The notes under the pieces: model-generated | What the model saw: the letters and a program-made list of their open reading frames with translations, nothing else | Told to the model about the DNA's origin: nothing | Databases searched by the model: none | Part shown: positions 1-8,604 of the stretch, piece after piece | How positions within the stretch are numbered: position 1 is the stretch's first letter | How the letters are laid out: the number at the start of each line of letters is the position of its first letter | Origin: an uncultured beta proteobacterium | GTDB lineage: Bacteria; Pseudomonadota; Gammaproteobacteria; Burkholderiales; Burkholderiaceae_C | DNA: 64,000 bases | Direction of reading: 5' to 3' | NCBI GenBank assembly: GCA_903876735.1 | Contig: CAIRAW010000009.1 | Span: 1 to 64,000 of the forward strand | Position numbers and translations under genes: made by a program

Positions 1-57
1 CCGGTTAATATGCCGCGATTCTATGGATGGACCACAGAACCGTGTGGAATTTAAATT

Positions 58-1368
58 TCAAGGCGTCGCTTTCGCGCTACTCTCAATGAAGTCGGCCACG
101 GTCTGCCAGGCCACGCGCATTTGGTTCTCGCTTTTGCCGACGTAGTTATTACCAGTCACGTCATTGGCGTTTGAGTGATTAATCATTCGCTTGAGGGCGT
201 AGCCGCTCACGAGCTCCTCGGAAACGCTGACGAAGGTGTGGCGCAATTTGTGCGGCGTAATGCCCTCCACCTCTGCCGCCGCATTGATGGTTTCCAAGGT
301 CTTTCCTGGGTCGGCCACATCGAACACCTTTTTATCCGGTTTCTTGCCCTTGCAATGCGTCTTCACGATTTTCAAAGCCTGGGTGGACAGTGCAATTGTG
401 TGGTCCTTGCGATTCTTTGTGTCCAGGAGGATGAGTCTTGCACCCTTGATATCCACGTTTTCAACCAACAGGCCTGGCTCGTCCCAACCTTCGCCCGTGC
501 TGCCGAACACTTCACCAGGACGTGCACCGGTCAGCAAAATGAATCGACACCCATCCGCCGCAACACCACCCGCATGAGCAGTAGCAGCGTTCCACCAAGG
601 GCCCAGCTTCTCCGGTGGGATGGGGTGGGGATCTCCTGCAGTGGGCGGCAGGATGATGCGGTCCTTGCCTGCAGTGGTCTTGGCCAAGGGCGAGTCATCC
701 ACCTGAATGCCATGCCAGTTCAGCACCGCGCGTAGTACCTGCATCGCGTAAGTGGCTCGGCGCACGCTGCGCTTTTCAGTGGCCTTGTAGATCCTGCGGA
801 TGTCATCGGCTTTGATCTTAGTGACGGGCTTGTCGGCCAGCTCATACAGCGGCCCATCCAGAAAAGGCTCGCCACCGGTTCCATCCTTTCGAATAGCCCG
901 TACGCCGCCGTGCGAGATCATGTTGAGGTAATCGGCTTTAGTACGATCCTTGAGTGGCAGGCCGTCCTTGGCGCGGCGCTTGCCCTTCACATAGGCCTTG
1001 AGCGCCTCCTCAAAAGTGACAGCCTCCTCCTTATCGACCTTGCGCTGCTCACGCTTGACCTTGGTGCGATCCACACCGGTCTGCAACTCGCTGGAAATTT
1101 CTATCTGCAACTTGCGTGCAGCGTCAGCGGAAATTGCGCCAGCAGCTTTGCCGCCAGGTGCCTTACCCAAAGTACGCCGGACCGTCTCGCCGTCGACGCG
1201 ACGCTCACACACAAACGCCCGGTCGCCGGTGGCAGTCACCCGCAGGCCGAAGCCTGGGGTGTCCCTGCACCAGTGCATCACGTACGATGCCTTTAACTCT
1301 GCGGCGGTCTTCGGCCCCGGCAATGTACGGGCCAGGTTATCTGTGAGGCGTTTGTCGAGTTTGGCCAT
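58..1368 (-). CDS. Tyrosine-family site-specific integrase
   Basis: This 436-residue protein is a P4-like tyrosine recombinase that would integrate and excise a mobile element at a tRNA gene. The N-terminal ~100 residues resemble the DUF4102 arm-binding domain (GFGLRV motif near residue 40). The core-binding domain spans about 115-245 and the catalytic domain about 255-425. The catalytic set is visible: R283 (GARPGEV), H373 and R376 (PHKLRH), H398 (INHSN) and nucleophile Y409 (NNYVG). It reads away from the tRNA-Asn fragment at 1669-1715, the usual layout with int next to one end of the element. A 28-codon ORF ends 3 nt upstream of its ATG. It looks intact; its cargo lies outside the window to the left. 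Confidence 0.93.
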   Translation of the reverse strand: MAKLDKRLTDNLARTLPGPKTAAELKASYVMHWCRDTPGFGLRVTATGDRAFVCERRVDGETVRRTLGKAPGGKAAGAISADAARKLQIEISSELQTGVDRTKVKREQRKVDKEEAVTFEEALKAYVKGKRRAKDGLPLKDRTKADYLNMISHGGVRAIRKDGTGGEPFLDGPLYELADKPVTKIKADDIRRIYKATEKRSVRRATYAMQVLRAVLNWHGIQVDDSPLAKTTAGKDRIILPPTAGDPHPIPPEKLGPWWNAATAHAGGVAADGCRFILLTGARPGEVFGSTGEGWDEPGLLVENVDIKGARLILLDTKNRKDHTIALSTQALKIVKTHCKGKKPDKKVFDVADPGKTLETINAAAEVEGITPHKLRHTFVSVSEELVSGYALKRMINHSNANDVTGNNYVGKSENQMRVAWQTVADFIESSAKATP

Positions 1369-1371
1369 GTC

Positions 1372-1458
1372 TCAAGCCCTGGATGCCGCTGCATTGGCTT
1401 GGGTCAAGCCTTCGGAAATTGCGTCGATCGCACCGGTGGTGATAATGGATGAAGACAT
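1372..1458 (-). CDS. Possible 28-residue leader peptide upstream of integrase
   Basis: A short ORF (begins MSSSIITTGAI, ends AAASRA) starts at an ATG preceded by an AGGA-like ribosome site about 8 nt upstream. It stops 3 nt before the integrase ATG. The spacing suggests translational coupling to the integrase, but the peptide is too short to resemble an excisionase and I recognise no family. It could be fortuitous. Confidence 0.35.
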   Translation of the reverse strand: MSSSIITTGAIDAISEGLTQANAAASRA

Positions 1459-1535
1459 GGTGGGTTCCTGTTTAGGTTGCGGTGTTTACGCTTCAGTCGG
1501 CGCTCTAACACCTTCCTGGTCCGCATCCCTTGTGA

Positions 1536-1572
1536 TGCCTACATTATGCCCATGTAGGCACCCATGTAGGCA
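1536..1572. repeat. Three 9-bp repeats, probable integrase arm-type sites
   Basis: The 9-mer ATGTAGGCA occurs at 1552-1560 and again at 1564-1572, as part of a 12-bp tandem repeat CCCATGTAGGCA. Its inverse TGCCTACAT lies at 1536-1544. The cluster lies between the integrase start and the tRNA-derived core, where tyrosine integrases of this class bind arm-type sites. The role is inferred from position and spacing. Confidence 0.6.
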
Positions 1573-1668
1573 ATATTCGTAGCAATAGGTACAGGCTGCA
1601 TACCAACAAATACACGTAACCTATTGATTTATAAGTGTTTTGCACTTTCTTCACGGTGCTATTTTTCT

Positions 1669-1715
1669 GACTGTTAATCCGTAGGTCCCTGGTTCGAGCC
1701 CAGGTCGAGGAGCCA
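1669..1715 (+). other. Attachment site: 3' fragment of tRNA-Asn(GTT)
   Basis: These 47 bp match the 3' part of a bacterial tRNA-Asn. They contain anticodon loop CTGTTAA, the 3' anticodon stem, variable loop, the T arm with GGTTCGAGCC, the 3' acceptor strand and CCA. Upstream of the anticodon loop the sequence is AT-rich and unrelated, with no D arm and no 5' acceptor strand, so this is not a working tRNA. It is the duplicated core left by integration in the anticodon loop. The complete tRNA-Asn should lie at the other end of the element, left of this window. Confidence 0.85.
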
Positions 1716-1740
1716 AATAAAACCGCAAGGCAACTGGAAA

Positions 1741-1771
1741 CCCTGCTATCTAACTGGTAGCAGGGTTTTTT
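1741..1771 (+). terminator. Rho-independent terminator after tRNA-Asn fragment
   Basis: An 8-bp perfect stem (CCCTGCTA/TAGCAGGG) with a 9-nt loop is followed by six T. It is the original terminator of the tRNA-Asn gene, now stranded beside the 3' fragment. Confidence 0.85.
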
Positions 1772-1813
1772 CTTGCCCTGAAATTGAACATCGCGCTCAA
1801 CAAGCGCAAAAAA

Positions 1814-1888
1814 AGGCATCCGGCGACGCTCCAGGAACGATGCAATTGCCTTCTGGCAGCGTTTGATTTCAAGTTCGGTCAGTGCCAT
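1814..1888 (-). pseudogene. N-terminal remnant of a DUF3024-like protein
   Basis: The first 25 codons from the ATG at 1888 read like the start of DUF3024 proteins, with the ELEIKRC and FLERRR motifs. Homology is then lost, and the frame runs into the terminator and tRNA fragment. The gene was probably cut off by a deletion next to the integration site. Assigned from memory of the family start, so moderate at best. Confidence 0.4.
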
Positions 1889-1960
1889 TTGTTTACGCCC
1901 TGATGCCTGTCATATAAGAGTCCAAAAAACCGGATGCCGCAGTTTCGATCTGTCCATGCG

Positions 1961-2929
1961 TCAGCGCAGCATATCGATGTGCAAAATGCCGTCCTCGTCA
2001 TAAGGCGCAGACACGGCCTCGAACCCGAAACCTGCATAGAAGCGCTGCAAGTGCGCCTGCGCACTGATCCGGATGCGATGGCCCGGATGCTGCTGCTCAG
2101 CGCAAGCAATGCCCTTGGCCATCATTTCACATCCGACACCTGTACCCCGACTGCCTGACGTCGTGAGGACGCGTCCAAGTGATATTTCCGCGTACTTTGC
2201 CCCAGGCGCCAGACACCGCAAATAGGCTGCCAGGCAGCGCTTGCCCTCGATCTTGCGCCAGCCGAGCAAGTGGTGTGCACCCTGGTCCAGCCCATCCATG
2301 TCCCGGTACATGCATTTCTGCTCAAGCACAAACACTTGCTGGCGTGCTGAAAGCACTTCATAAAGGTCGGCGCCCGAGAGTTGCGCAAAACCTTGCCACT
2401 GCCAGTCAATCGCTTCTGCACCGGACGACATGGCCGCTGTACTTGTGACTGTCCCCAACACCATCCTGACTTCATCTTCGTCAAGCGAGCGTGCCGCGCC
2501 AAAGCCGGCAACCTGTCGTGCGCCGCTCACCTCGATCGCGACAAACCTGAAATCACCAAGCGCCGTCATCGGCTCAGCCTCCGGAAATCTTGTCAGGTAC
2601 GCAGTTCTGAACTCAACCCACTCGGAACTCCCCTGCTCTGCCACCTTGGCCATACCCTCCAGCGTGACGCGTGGCAGGGCGTGCACCGGCTGGCCGGCAA
2701 GTTCTGACTGCATGACCATCAGGGATACGTTGTTGCGTGCTTGCAGGTTGCGGGTATGTGCAGCCAGCCCGCTCACATGGATAAGCAAGCATTGAGACCG
2801 GGGGTCAACAGCAAATGGCACCATGGAAACAAAGGGTGTGCCGGCATCATCGATTGTTCCCAAAGCGGCCACCCGTTGGGTGCTCAGCAGCTTTCTCAGC
2901 TCACGGCTTAATCTCGGTTCGTGGGTCAT
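1961..2929 (-). CDS. Flavin-reductase-like (PPOX) / ElaA-like GNAT fusion protein
   Basis: This 322-residue protein joins two modules usually encoded separately. Residues ~1-165 resemble the pyridoxamine 5'-phosphate oxidase-like/HugZ split-barrel fold (start LSRELRKLL, then AALGTIDDAGTPFVSMVP, later LEGMAKV), which binds FMN or heme. Residues ~172-322 resemble ElaA-type GNAT acetyltransferases (RQQVFVLEQ near 196, YRDMDGLDQ near 208, acetyl-CoA loop RGTGVG near 261, ending FYAGFGF). There is no internal stop or frameshift. The substrate is unknown. It stands alone, upstream and divergent from the small gene at 3037. The fold calls are strong; the joint role is not predictable from sequence. 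Confidence 0.8.
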   Translation of the reverse strand: MTHEPRLSRELRKLLSTQRVAALGTIDDAGTPFVSMVPFAVDPRSQCLLIHVSGLAAHTRNLQARNNVSLMVMQSELAGQPVHALPRVTLEGMAKVAEQGSSEWVEFRTAYLTRFPEAEPMTALGDFRFVAIEVSGARQVAGFGAARSLDEDEVRMVLGTVTSTAAMSSGAEAIDWQWQGFAQLSGADLYEVLSARQQVFVLEQKCMYRDMDGLDQGAHHLLGWRKIEGKRCLAAYLRCLAPGAKYAEISLGRVLTTSGSRGTGVGCEMMAKGIACAEQQHPGHRIRISAQAHLQRFYAGFGFEAVSAPYDEDGILHIDMLR

Positions 2930-3036
2930 TTGGTTTCAAAATTATCTGGTCCGCCGACAGCAGGGCTCAATTTGATTGTCACCTATTGCGACCTTGCTCC
3001 CTCGCAGTCCGGGGCCAGCGCGCTAAACTGAACCCC

Positions 3037-3387
3037 ATGCAATCACCGAAAGAACAAATGTTTGACAAAAGCGGCCAGTGGATCCACCTTGAAACGTTCG
3101 ACGATTTTGACAACGGCCTGTCAAACCTGATTGACCTCTGGTCCAGCACTTCAAAAACGGCAAGCAAAGCCCGCAAGGAATCGGCCCTCGCTCACTTCAA
3201 GGAAGACCTTGAAGCAGCGGTACTCGAATGGATAGACAACCGAGCCAAGTCCAAAAAATATGCCGCCATCAGCAAAGAGCTGGCTGAGTTTGAAGACGTG
3301 CTTAAAGAGAGTGCCAGCGTTGACATTGAAGCCAGCAGCCAGCCACCCGTGGCGCCCGCCCCGGCGAAAGCCAAAGCAAAGAAGTAG
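3037..3387 (+). CDS. Hypothetical protein, 116 aa
   Basis: I do not recognise a family. The ORF is open further upstream but overlaps the divergent gene there, so I chose the ATG at 3037; an alternative ATG at 3058 (MFDKSGQW) is equally plausible. The protein is soluble and acidic over most of its length, with a predicted helical segment rich in K/E (residues ~45-95). It ends in an Ala/Pro/Lys-rich tail (PAPAKAKAKK). It sits 62 nt upstream of the MazG-like gene and may be co-transcribed with it. Confidence 0.6.
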   Translation: MQSPKEQMFDKSGQWIHLETFDDFDNGLSNLIDLWSSTSKTASKARKESALAHFKEDLEAAVLEWIDNRAKSKKYAAISKELAEFEDVLKESASVDIEASSQPPVAPAPAKAKAKK

Positions 3388-3449
3388 GCTTGCACGACGC
3401 GCAAGACCTGCTTTCAACTTTACCCATGCTTTTCAAGCGCTCGATCAAG

Positions 3450-3809
3450 ATGTCCGATCAAACACTCGTTGACTTTTCGGCCCTTGAGGCCGCGCTGCAA
3501 AAATTCGCCGACGAGCGCGACTGGCAAAAGTTCCACTCGCCAAAAAATCTGGCCATGGCGCTGACGGGCGAGGTCGGCGAACTGGTGGAGCTTTTTCAGT
3601 GGCTCTCCGAGGAGCAATCCAGGTCCATCGCAGCGGATCCCCAAACGGCTCAGGCTGTGCGTGACGAACTGGCGGATGTACTGCTCTACCTGGTGCGCCT
3701 TGCCTCGGTTCTGGGTGTCAATCTGAACGATGCAGTCGTGCACAAGCTGAAGAAAAATGCCTGCAAGTACCCGGTGGGTGATGCAACACCGAGCAGACCC
3801 TCAAGATAA
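3450..3809 (+). CDS. MazG-like nucleotide pyrophosphohydrolase
   Basis: A 119-residue all-alpha NTP pyrophosphatase of the MazG-like/RS21-C6 (dCTPase) type, expected to hydrolyse non-canonical or excess nucleoside triphosphates to the monophosphate. The Mg-binding EVGELVE helix (residues ~39-45) and the downstream ELADVLLYL helix (~75-83) are both present. The ATG at 3450 gives the family-typical length; a TTG at 3390 would add 20 residues. The end overlaps the convergent ferredoxin gene by 9 nt. Confidence 0.85.
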   Translation: MSDQTLVDFSALEAALQKFADERDWQKFHSPKNLAMALTGEVGELVELFQWLSEEQSRSIAADPQTAQAVRDELADVLLYLVRLASVLGVNLNDAVVHKLKKNACKYPVGDATPSRPSR

Positions 3810-4094
3810 TTTGCACAGCGGTGCGCACAGTTGCGCCAACCCGCCAGTCTCCGACAAGAAAAACGGTGCCCGAACCGACGACTGCACGGAAGCGCTTTCA
3901 TTCATGCTGATCACGTCGAGGGGGCATATCGCCGCGCACTTTGCGCAACCACTGCAGCGGTCGCTGTCGTGCAGAGCCGAGACCTTTCTCCAGCCCTGAC
4001 GTTCGAAAGAAAAAAGTCCGAGATGACAGGCAGCAATGCACCGTCCACAACCAGAACAGCGTGTCGTGTCAATGTTCGGAATTCGGACTGCCAA
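3801..4094 (-). CDS. 2[4Fe-4S] ferredoxin-type protein
   Basis: A 97-residue electron-transfer protein with two cluster motifs, CSGCGRCIAACH (residues ~13-24) and CSGCAKCAAICP (~47-58), each CxxCxxCxxxC. The second carries the usual Pro; in the first the Pro is replaced by His. The C-terminal ~35 residues contain two more Cys (APLCKL) but no further motif. The partner is unknown; no oxidoreductase lies beside it. It converges with the MazG-like gene. Confidence 0.85.
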   Translation of the reverse strand: MAVRIPNIDTTRCSGCGRCIAACHLGLFSFERQGWRKVSALHDSDRCSGCAKCAAICPLDVISMNESASVQSSVRAPFFLSETGGLAQLCAPLCKLS

Positions 4095-4333
4095 TGGAGT
4101 TCCCGCCGTGCTTCAATGCGGCAATGATAGGTGAATGCGGGCTGGAGCGCTCATCCTGGCTGGCGGATAGGGGTACTGCCGTAGCTTCTAAAATTGCGCT
4201 GGTGCCTATAAATCTCAATAATTCGCATCAAAGTGTTTAGGAGAGGCCAGTTTCCAATTCTTATCACGCTATCCAGGCACGCCCGTTGCCAAGGCAACAT
4301 GCAATGATTCAAACCATGAGTCCGAAAATTTAA

Positions 4334-7300
4334 ATGAAGTTACCTGACCGGCTTTGGTTCACGCAGCAGTGGCGTCAAGTCAACGGCCTGTTGCTGCTGG
4401 CAGTGTTGCTCGGGCTGGGTCTGAGCGCTGGTGCCGCGATATGGGTACACCGTGACAACCAGGCTGCGGGCGCTCAGGAAGCGCTGCATGTCAGCGAACG
4501 CGTGCGGGATGAGGTTAGCCTGCGATTCGAAATCATGACCGGTGGCCTGACCGCGCTAAAAAGCGTATACAGCGTCAACCGTCACTTGTCGCGGCAAAAT
4601 TTTGCAACGGTCGTCAACGAGCTTGAAGTCAACTTCAATCACCAGGGCGTGCAGGCGTTTGGCTTTATCAAACACGTGGCGCGCCGTGATCTGCCAGCCT
4701 TTGTAGCAGCCGAGCAGGCCGATGGATTCCCGACATTTTCGGTTTCTCAACTTGAAGATAAAAGTCGTGACGATCTCTACGTTGTAGAACGCATCGAGCC
4801 CATGCGCAGCAACGCCGAAGTACTTGGCCTGGATGCCGGCTCCGACCCCAGGCAGCGCGCCGTCATCCAGTTGGCGGTCGACAGCGCCCGACCGGCCTTA
4901 AGCCGCATTTCGCCCCTGATCCGCAACACCAATAGTTCCGAATTGACTGTCTTTGTCCCGATATTCTCGCGTGGCGCAACTTTGACAACGGTAGCCGAAC
5001 GCCGGTCGGCGCTGCTGGGCGTACTGTTTGCAAGCTTCAGCGCAGACCGCTTGCTGGCCGGAATAAACGAGACCTTGAGTCCGGGCTCGGATATTCATTT
5101 GTTCGACACCCCACCAGCCGATAGCGCCCCATCCATGGTTTACGACGCGGATCATCAACACCGCATCACAAGCGCCCAACTGCAAGCCCAGGACAGTGGT
5201 TTTCATCAGACCAGCCAGAATCTGACGCTGTTTGATCGGCCGATGCGCCTGTCTGTGCGCAGCCCCAGACAGGCCGTCGCATCGCTCGGCAATCTCCTGC
5301 CCTGGCTGATCGCATTGAGCGGCGCAGCGATCACGCTGCTGATGGGTGGGATCTACAGTCGCCAAGTGCTGGCACGGCGCCAAACCGAGCAAAAGATTGA
5401 TGCGGTTACGGCAGAACTGGGTGAGAAAGACAATCTGGTCGCTGGCATTTTTGAGATGTCACCCCTGGCGATTGCACTGTGTGACCTCGGCGGCAATTTC
5501 ATCTCGACCAATCCCGCTTTCGAGAAATTGTTCGGCTACAGCACCGAAGAGGCAAAGAAGCTCAACTACTGGGGCTTGAGCATGGAGCACTTCCATGCCT
5601 TCGAGATGGAACAACTGGAATCGCAACCCGGTTTTTTCCATCCTCACGAGAAAATGTTCCTGCACAAGGATGGCCATGTGATTCCAGTGGCCTTGAACGG
5701 AATGCGCCTGGTTGGCGCCAACGACAGCCAGTACATCTGCTGTCTGATTGAGGACATCACCGAACGCAAGCAGACCTTGAACAAGCTCGCAGAAAGCCAA
5801 GCCTTCAGCGCCTGCGTGCTCGACTCCCTGTCGGCCCGCGTTGCCGTGCTGAACGAACAAGGCATGATTCTCACGGTCAATGGCGCATGGCATCAATTTG
5901 ACAAGGAGAGCGAAGCATCGGACTACGCCAGCCATCCCGTTGGGTCCAATTACCTCGCCGCTTTCCATGGCACCTCGGGTAGCGTCGACGCGATCTCGGC
6001 GCGCATCGCAGACGGGCTGCAGTCTGTGCTTTCCAATCAACACAGTTCGTTCGAAATCGACTACCCCTACGTGTCAGCGCACGCAACGCAATGGTTCCAC
6101 ATGACGGCGACTCGCCTGATTGCACCCGCCACCGGACTGGTCATCAGCCATACCGACATCAGCAAGGTGAAGCAGGCTCAGATCGAACAGCAAAATGCCG
6201 AAAGCCTCCTGCTCAGCGCGATTGACGCCATCGGTGAAGCCTTCGCCCTGTTTGACGCCAACGACCGGCTGGTGCTATGCAATCAGCAGTACAGAGAGGC
6301 CCTGCCGCTATGCGCAGACCAGATGCTGCCCGGCAACACGTTTGAGCAGATCATGCGAGCCGGAGCTGAACGCGGGCAATTTGAGCAGGCAATGGGCGAC
6401 GTCGACGGGTGGGTTGCGCAGCGGCTGGCCATTCACCGTCAGAGTGCATCGGAATTGACACAGCGATTGACCAACGGACGCGTGCTACGCGTGATTGAAC
6501 GCCAGACGCCCAACGGCCACACCGTCGGCGTGCGCTTTGACATCACCAAACTAATCCGTGCAACGGAGGCTGCGAACCAGGCGACGCGCGCGAAATCGGA
6601 GTTCCTGGCAATCATGAGCCATGAAATCCGAACACCGATGAATGCCGTGCTGGGCCTGCTGCAACTGCTCGCCGTGACCGAACTCAACGAGCAGCAAAGC
6701 GAGTACATCCAGAAGACCCGACAGGCAGCACACTCCATGCTGCAACTGCTCAACGACATCCTGGACATTTCCCGGCTCGAGTCCGACAAAACCACGCTGG
6801 AACTGCAGCCCTTCGCACTCGACGACCTGATGCGTGAACTCTCCACCCTGTTGTCCACACAACTCGAAGGCAAGCCCATCGAGTTGCTGTTCGACATCGA
6901 CAACGCCATCCCCAGACTGCTGATCGGCGACGTGCTGCGCCTAAAGCAAGTCCTCTTCAATCTGGGCAACAATGCTGTCAAATTCACCTCGCAGGGTGAG
7001 GTGCTGGTCCAGATACGGGTGGTGAACCACAATGCCGACCGCGTTGTCCTGAGCGTTTCGGTGCGCGACACGGGCATCGGTATTGCGGCTGAAAATCAGA
7101 CCAGCATATTCTCAGCCTTCTCACAGGCCGAGTCGTCTATCACGCGCCGTTTTGGCGGCAGCGGACTGGGCCTGTCGATTTCCAAGAAACTGGTCGATCT
7201 GATGGGGGGTCAAATCGAACTGAGCAGTGTTTTGGGCCAGGGCAGCACCTTCAGCCTCTCGATTCCATTGCAATTGCAGCCGGAACCGGTCGCCGAACAG

Positions 7301-8554
7301 GACGTCAACAGCAGCGCCGTGCGTGAAGCACCGCAGGTTCTTCTGGTCGATGACCATGACCACGCACGTCAACTAGAATTCGCGATGGCGCAATCCCTGG
7401 GCTGGCAAACCGATGTTGCCAACAGCGGCGCACACGCCATAGCCCTGATCGAAGCCAGAACCGAAGCCGGCGCCGCACCCTACCAGGTGATCTTCATGGA
7501 TGAGGAGATGAGCGGCATGGACGGCTGGGAATGCAGCCAGCGCCTGCGCGCGGCGAGTCTGTCGACGCCACCGCTGGTCATCATGCTGGCAACCCACCCG
7601 CGCCAGGCACTATCCAAACGCAAGGAGGCGGAACTGGCACTGCTGGCAGGCTATCTGGTCAAACCCGTAACCACCGGCATGTTGTCGCAGGCGCTGACCA
7701 GAGCCTTGGATGGTCATTTGACCATGCGCACCCAAGCCCGAAAGCCTCTGTCAAGTCAAAACAAACTGAGCGGTCTGCGCTTACTGGTAGTCGAAGACAA
7801 TCCGCTCAATCAACGCGTCATGCAGGAACTGCTGCGCAACGAAGGCGCAGTGGTGGAACTCGCTGACAATGGCGAAGCAGGCGTGGCGGCCATCGCCCAG
7901 GCCAAACCGCCCTTTGACGCCGTTCTGATGGACTTGCAGATGCCGGTGATGGACGGCCACGGCGCCACGCGCGTCATTCGCAAGGAACTGGCGCTGACCA
8001 CCTTGCCGGTGATCGCCTTGTCAGCCAATACCAGTCTGAGCGACCGGCAGGCCTGCCTGGATGCCGGCATGAACGACCACGTTGGCAAGCCCTTTGATAT
8101 GCGACACCTGGTCAATGTGCTGCTGACCCACACCGGACGCGATTGCGAAGCCGAGGCGGCGCCGGTCGCCCCGCCGGTGGCGCCTGAGTATGACGACAAC
8201 CGGATCGTTCTGGATGAAAGCGTGCTGCAACGACTCGGCGGCAACCCTGCCATGTTGTCCGAACTTCTTCAGTCCTACATGAGCGAGATTGCCAATCTGC
8301 CCGATCAGCTTGAAGCCCTGCTGCAAACGGGCGACCTCAAGGGCGCCGCACAACTGGCGCACACCTTGATCGGAATCTCCGCCATCGTCGGCACCAAGCA
8401 TATGGCAGCCGTGGCGCGCCAGACATCAAACAAACTCAAGGCTGGCCTGGAGCCGGCCGAGAAGCAACCCTTGTGCGCGGTCTTTCGCGCAGCCGTTGTG
8501 CTAACCTGCAACACCCTGCGCCCCTTTATGGAAAATCTGCCGGCGTCGAAATGA
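4334..8554 (+). CDS. CHASE-PAS hybrid sensor histidine kinase with two receivers and Hpt
   Basis: A 1406-residue membrane phosphorelay kinase. TM1 is at ~17-39, a periplasmic CHASE-type sensor at ~60-300 and TM2 at ~317-342. Three PAS domains follow at ~370-480, 495-610 and 625-740. HisKA has phospho-acceptor H763 (SHEIRTPMN). The ATPase domain is at ~865-980, with the N box near NLGNNAVKF and G boxes DTGIGI and GGSGLGLS. Two receivers follow, REC1 with D1056 (FMDEEMSGMDG) and REC2 with D1200 (LMDLQMPVMDG). A C-terminal Hpt has H1343 (AHTLIG); the Lys usual two residues after the His-x motif (HTLKG) is Ile here. No response regulator adjoins it. It converges on the cheA relic 50 nt away. Confidence 0.93.
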   Translation: MKLPDRLWFTQQWRQVNGLLLLAVLLGLGLSAGAAIWVHRDNQAAGAQEALHVSERVRDEVSLRFEIMTGGLTALKSVYSVNRHLSRQNFATVVNELEVNFNHQGVQAFGFIKHVARRDLPAFVAAEQADGFPTFSVSQLEDKSRDDLYVVERIEPMRSNAEVLGLDAGSDPRQRAVIQLAVDSARPALSRISPLIRNTNSSELTVFVPIFSRGATLTTVAERRSALLGVLFASFSADRLLAGINETLSPGSDIHLFDTPPADSAPSMVYDADHQHRITSAQLQAQDSGFHQTSQNLTLFDRPMRLSVRSPRQAVASLGNLLPWLIALSGAAITLLMGGIYSRQVLARRQTEQKIDAVTAELGEKDNLVAGIFEMSPLAIALCDLGGNFISTNPAFEKLFGYSTEEAKKLNYWGLSMEHFHAFEMEQLESQPGFFHPHEKMFLHKDGHVIPVALNGMRLVGANDSQYICCLIEDITERKQTLNKLAESQAFSACVLDSLSARVAVLNEQGMILTVNGAWHQFDKESEASDYASHPVGSNYLAAFHGTSGSVDAISARIADGLQSVLSNQHSSFEIDYPYVSAHATQWFHMTATRLIAPATGLVISHTDISKVKQAQIEQQNAESLLLSAIDAIGEAFALFDANDRLVLCNQQYREALPLCADQMLPGNTFEQIMRAGAERGQFEQAMGDVDGWVAQRLAIHRQSASELTQRLTNGRVLRVIERQTPNGHTVGVRFDITKLIRATEAANQATRAKSEFLAIMSHEIRTPMNAVLGLLQLLAVTELNEQQSEYIQKTRQAAHSMLQLLNDILDISRLESDKTTLELQPFALDDLMRELSTLLSTQLEGKPIELLFDIDNAIPRLLIGDVLRLKQVLFNLGNNAVKFTSQGEVLVQIRVVNHNADRVVLSVSVRDTGIGIAAENQTSIFSAFSQAESSITRRFGGSGLGLSISKKLVDLMGGQIELSSVLGQGSTFSLSIPLQLQPEPVAEQDVNSSAVREAPQVLLVDDHDHARQLEFAMAQSLGWQTDVANSGAHAIALIEARTEAGAAPYQVIFMDEEMSGMDGWECSQRLRAASLSTPPLVIMLATHPRQALSKRKEAELALLAGYLVKPVTTGMLSQALTRALDGHLTMRTQARKPLSSQNKLSGLRLLVVEDNPLNQRVMQELLRNEGAVVELADNGEAGVAAIAQAKPPFDAVLMDLQMPVMDGHGATRVIRKELALTTLPVIALSANTSLSDRQACLDAGMNDHVGKPFDMRHLVNVLLTHTGRDCEAEAAPVAPPVAPEYDDNRIVLDESVLQRLGGNPAMLSELLQSYMSEIANLPDQLEALLQTGDLKGAAQLAHTLIGISAIVGTKHMAAVARQTSNKLKAGLEPAEKQPLCAVFRAAVVLTCNTLRPFMENLPASK

Positions 8555-8604
8555 AAGCCGCCCGCCACCGCAATCCAGGCAGACTGAGACAAGACATTCA
8601 GCGC

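Noticed and set aside
1630-1715. A full tRNA-Asn gene
   Set aside because: The D arm and 5' acceptor strand are missing; only the 3' part from the anticodon loop on is present.
1544-1888. A 114-residue minus-strand frame containing STWARTRDLRINS
   Set aside because: The middle is antisense tRNA-Asn and terminator sequence; only the first ~25 codons look like real coding remnant, listed as a pseudogene.
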